A stretch of 64,000 bases of DNA from Proteromonas lacertae (Eukaryota > Sar > Bigyra > Opalinata > Proteromonadidae), in the NCBI GenBank assembly GCA_002245135.1, contig NGBS01000871.1:248001-312000 (forward strand). The letters run 5' to 3'. The position numbers and the translations under genes were made by a program. Under the pieces are notes generated by a model. That model searched no databases, had not been told where the DNA came from, and saw only the letters and a program-made list of their open reading frames with translations. Position 1 is the stretch's first letter, and every line of letters begins with the position of its first letter. Positions 61,604 to 64,000 of this stretch are shown here, piece by piece.

Positions 61604-62287
61604 ATGAATGTATTTTTTACATCAACTATCGCCTATAGTCAAAAACACTTAAGACAAGAGATAAAATTCCAATCATTGGACTCGGCACTAGATAATGGGA
61701 AAGTCAAAGAAGCTGTAATTGAAGCTGTTAAGCTAGGGTAAGATATTAATTATGTAACATATTAGATATCGTCACATAGACTGTGCAAGAATGTATAATA
61801 ATGAAAAAGAGGTTGGAGAAGCATTGCAAGAGTGTATTTCGTTATTGATTTACTGAATAGTATTCAAATCAGGAATTGTGAAAAGAGAAGATCTGTTTAT
61901 TACAAGTAAGGTATTCAATAATTGTCAAGAAGAGTATTAGACATATTTTTTTATTGTTTCATGAATAGCAAGTATGCAAGAGAGTCAGTGGATATTACAC
62001 TAAAAGAATTACAACTAGATTATTTAGATCTATTGTTAATCCATTGGCCAATCAAATTTGTTCATGATATGCCAAAACAACCTCGCCAACCAAATGGAGA
62101 GCCAGTTCCAGGTTTAGAAGCACATTTCGAATATAAAGATACGTGGAAGACATTTGAAGCATTAAAAGAAGAAGGAAAAGTAAAGAATATCGGAGTTTCT
62201 AATTTCACTGTTTGTCAATTAGAAGATTTATTGTCAAACTGCAAGATAGAACCATCTGTTTTACAAGTGGAAGTACATCCTTATAAT

Positions 62288-62325
<38 letters not shown>

Positions 62326-62713
62326 TTTTAGACTGAATTAATTGATTATTGTAATAAACATAATATTATCGTTGAAGCTTATAGTCCATTAGGATCAGGC
62401 GATAGTTATTCAGGAAAGTTAAAAGAACAAATACCACTATTGACATTACCACTCATTACTGAAATGAGTGGAAAATACCATAAGACTCCTGCACAAGTAT
62501 TATTGAGATGGAATATTCAACATGGTTGTGTAGTTTTACCTAAAAGTGTTACTCCTTCAAGAATAGATGAGAATATAAAGATTCTAGATTTTACAATATC
62601 AGAAGATGATGTATTAAACATATTATTATATAAATGAATAGATGAATAAGATAAGTAACTTGAATATTAATTATAGATATGGTAAAGGATGGATGAAAGG
62701 ACATTTCTTATAA
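61604..62713 (+). CDS. Aldo-keto reductase with a frame break near the N terminus
   Basis: Seven exons: 61604-61609, 61639-61737, 61766-61833, 61861-61933, 61969 to about 62290, 62332-62610 and 62642-62713 (introns 27-41 bp). The start MNSKTLKTRDKIPIIGLGT is typical. The frame then meets TAA (61693-61695) directly after AGA and resumes one base on as NGKVKEAVIEAVKLGYRHID. Two or three residues (the usual W-x-S) are also missing, so a small deletion is likely. The rest is intact: catalytic Asp, Tyr, Lys and His in YRHIDCARMY, ITSK and LLIHWP, then GVSNF, VEVHPYNT, EAYSPLGSG, VLPKS and a C terminus GKGWMKGHFL. Intron 5 (a TA repeat) has no GT donor. NADPH-dependent carbonyl reduction if functional. 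Confidence 0.75.
62292..62321. repeat. AT dinucleotide microsatellite inside an AKR intron
   Basis: An uninterrupted AT/TA run fills the start of AKR intron 5, just where a GTA donor would be expected. The run may have been shortened or altered by slippage or assembly. Confidence 0.8.
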
Positions 62714-62875
62714 ATTATTTGATAATTAAACTAATAATTATTAAATTATAATATATTTTGTTGAATTAATATTAGATGTAAAAACATTATTAAATAAAAA
62801 CAATAAAGATTATTAATATCAATAGAATTAATTAAAATATTATATTTAATTAAGAATTCATTTCATCGGTTCACT

Positions 62876-64000
62876 TCATATATACTCTAAATACTCATTA
62901 ATTATATTATTAACAAATTTTATATATTCATTCATTTTATGATTTTTCAATGATAATATTGAGTGTATTTCACTAAAAATTTCACTTATTTTATCACTAT
63001 CTTTACTACTAAACAAGGAATTATCTTTCATATTTATATGATGAATCCCCATTGCAATACTTGTTGGTTTAAATATTGATAATACTGTAACTGGAATACT
63101 TGTAAGAATTGGAGTCTTATTGGCTACTGGAACAACATCAGGAACTTTTTTTTCATCTTCATCAGTTATTGTTCTTATTTGATTATAATACTCTTCTGTT
63201 ACTATTCTTAACATTTTTACTTCCTTTAAATTATTATCGTCATAATCATCGTCTTCTTCAATGTCATAATTTCCTTCATCTAATGAATCACACATGAACA
63301 TTACTTTAGCTGAATCTATTTCTGAAGGTTGCTTTGATTTATGAAGGTATAAAATTCTTTCAGCATCTCTAACTATTTCTATTATAGGATCATTAAACTT
63401 ATCAATAGAATGCATTTGACTGGAATATTTTTCAAATCTGTCTCTTATTTCAATACTTGTGTTTATAGGAGCTGCATATACTATATAACTACATTTATTT
63501 TTATATCTGCTAGCTGTATTTGCTGAGAAATTTTCACAAAATGTGATATAACGAAGAAAACTCAATTCAGCTACTGCTCCTCCCAAACTATGACCAGTAA
63601 ATATCAATCTTTCACTTTCACTTTTTTCAATCAGATCAAGTATACTTCCTTCATCATATTTATCTTCTTTTGCATCGATTGAAATACCAAAATTATATCT
63701 GCTTCTTTGAAAAAATCCTTCATGAATTAAACCATTTCCTTTTCCAAAAGGATGGACCTTTTTTGCATTTAGATCAGCTAAAATATCAGATATACTTGTT
63801 ATCTCAGTTCCACGATAAGTAATATATGTAATCTTGTTAATTGTCACAACAAAACATCTACTTCGCTCAAAAAATGTTCCTTGTGGATATTTATTTTGAA
63901 TTTCATCCTAATGCAAATCATTTCATAAATTATACTTTGTTATAAACTAAACTAGCAAGCTCACAGGTCGTAAGAAGATCTTCTTTCTATAGTACATATA
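62876..64000 (-). CDS. Class 3 (fungal/plant-type) lipase, partial
   Basis: Exons 63936-63986 and 62876-63907 with a 28-bp intron; a TAG acceptor at 63987 shows that at least one more exon lies beyond the window. The stop is TGA. Lipase_3 features: FVVTINKITYITYRGTE (the oxyanion-side fRGT strand), GLIHEGFFQ and the nucleophile elbow LIFTGHSLGGAVAEL. An Asp in NDPIIEIV is at the expected acid position, with a downstream His in GIHHINM. An acidic insert (NYDIEEDDDYDDNN) interrupts the C-terminal half. These enzymes hydrolyse acylglycerols or phospholipids. Without the N terminus, secretion cannot be judged. Confidence 0.85.

Noticed and set aside
1-64000. Ciliate-type code with TAA/TAG as glutamine, suggested by the micro-introns
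   Set aside because: Well-recognised proteins end at TAA and TAG at the expected lengths (BiP, TDH, SUMO, BUD31) and Gln is encoded by CAA/CAG.
1-64000. tRNA, rRNA, CRISPR arrays, transposons, viral genes
   Set aside because: Looked for in all spacers and repeats; no cloverleaf-like block, regular array, transposase or integrase motif was seen by eye. A tRNAscan or Infernal run would settle the RNA genes.

Overview
This is nuclear DNA of an AT-rich unicellular eukaryote. Nothing in it is prokaryotic: genes are monocistronic, lie on both strands, and almost all are interrupted by introns. Reading both strands by hand I placed about 80 introns. Nearly all are 24-51 bp long, begin GTA and end TAG; three are longer (88 bp in each BiP copy, 123 bp in the UBX gene). 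TAA, TAG and TGA all end genes, so the nuclear code looks standard. A mitoribosomal mL45 protein implies a mitochondrion that still translates. A SPICE1-like N-terminal motif hints at centrioles. Micro-introns of this kind are known from some ciliates and from Blastocystis, and the EGF protein has a C-x-x-G-x-D-P element that I associate with stramenopiles. A SAR-type protist is therefore a reasonable guess, but it is not proven here.

Layout. 1-3005 (-): a membrane-anchored protein with an FkbM-like domain and a long charged tail, running off the left edge. 3312-8141 (+): a GPR180/TMEM145-like 7TM receptor, then an Hsp70 with two complete ATPase domains. 8218-12894: an EGF protein (-), mL45 (+), the spliceosomal protein BUD31 (-) and an HSD17B7-like SDR that lacks its catalytic Tyr and Lys (+). 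13225-17994: a duplicated CxxC protein (+), PARP16 (-), and the ribosome-biogenesis factors TSR4 and Fcf2 (-). 18005-22786 (+): an FG-GAP membrane protein and PGAP1. 22873-37302 (+): a 4799-residue protein combining a ubiquitin-like domain, a midasin-like six-module AAA core, two vWA-like domains, a glutamine-amidotransferase-like region and a third vWA.

37367-46051: a SPICE1-like coiled-coil protein (-), then a large inverted repeat whose two 2.3-kb arms each hold a full BiP gene. The arms flank a protein kinase gene that carries an in-frame TAA. 46509-50507: threonine dehydrogenase (+), a decayed kinase relic (-), a UAS/UBX protein (-) and a small Lys-rich secreted protein (+). 50637-64000: a four-domain voltage-gated cation channel (-), a PH protein (+), a papain-family protease (-), an unknown protein (+), SUMO (-), an aldo-keto reductase with a frame break (+) and a class 3 lipase running off the right edge (-).

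Packing is very tight. Many genes are head-to-head with 10-101 bp between start codons, and convergent genes are separated by about 60-130 bp. Several functions recur: ER folding and the secretory pathway (two BiP copies, PGAP1, the UBX protein, PARP16, the FG-GAP protein, the protease) and RNA/ribosome maturation (BUD31, TSR4, Fcf2, mL45). The most unusual items are the UBL-AAA-vWA giant, the twin-ATPase Hsp70 and the BiP inverted repeat with its non-standard ER-retention tail.
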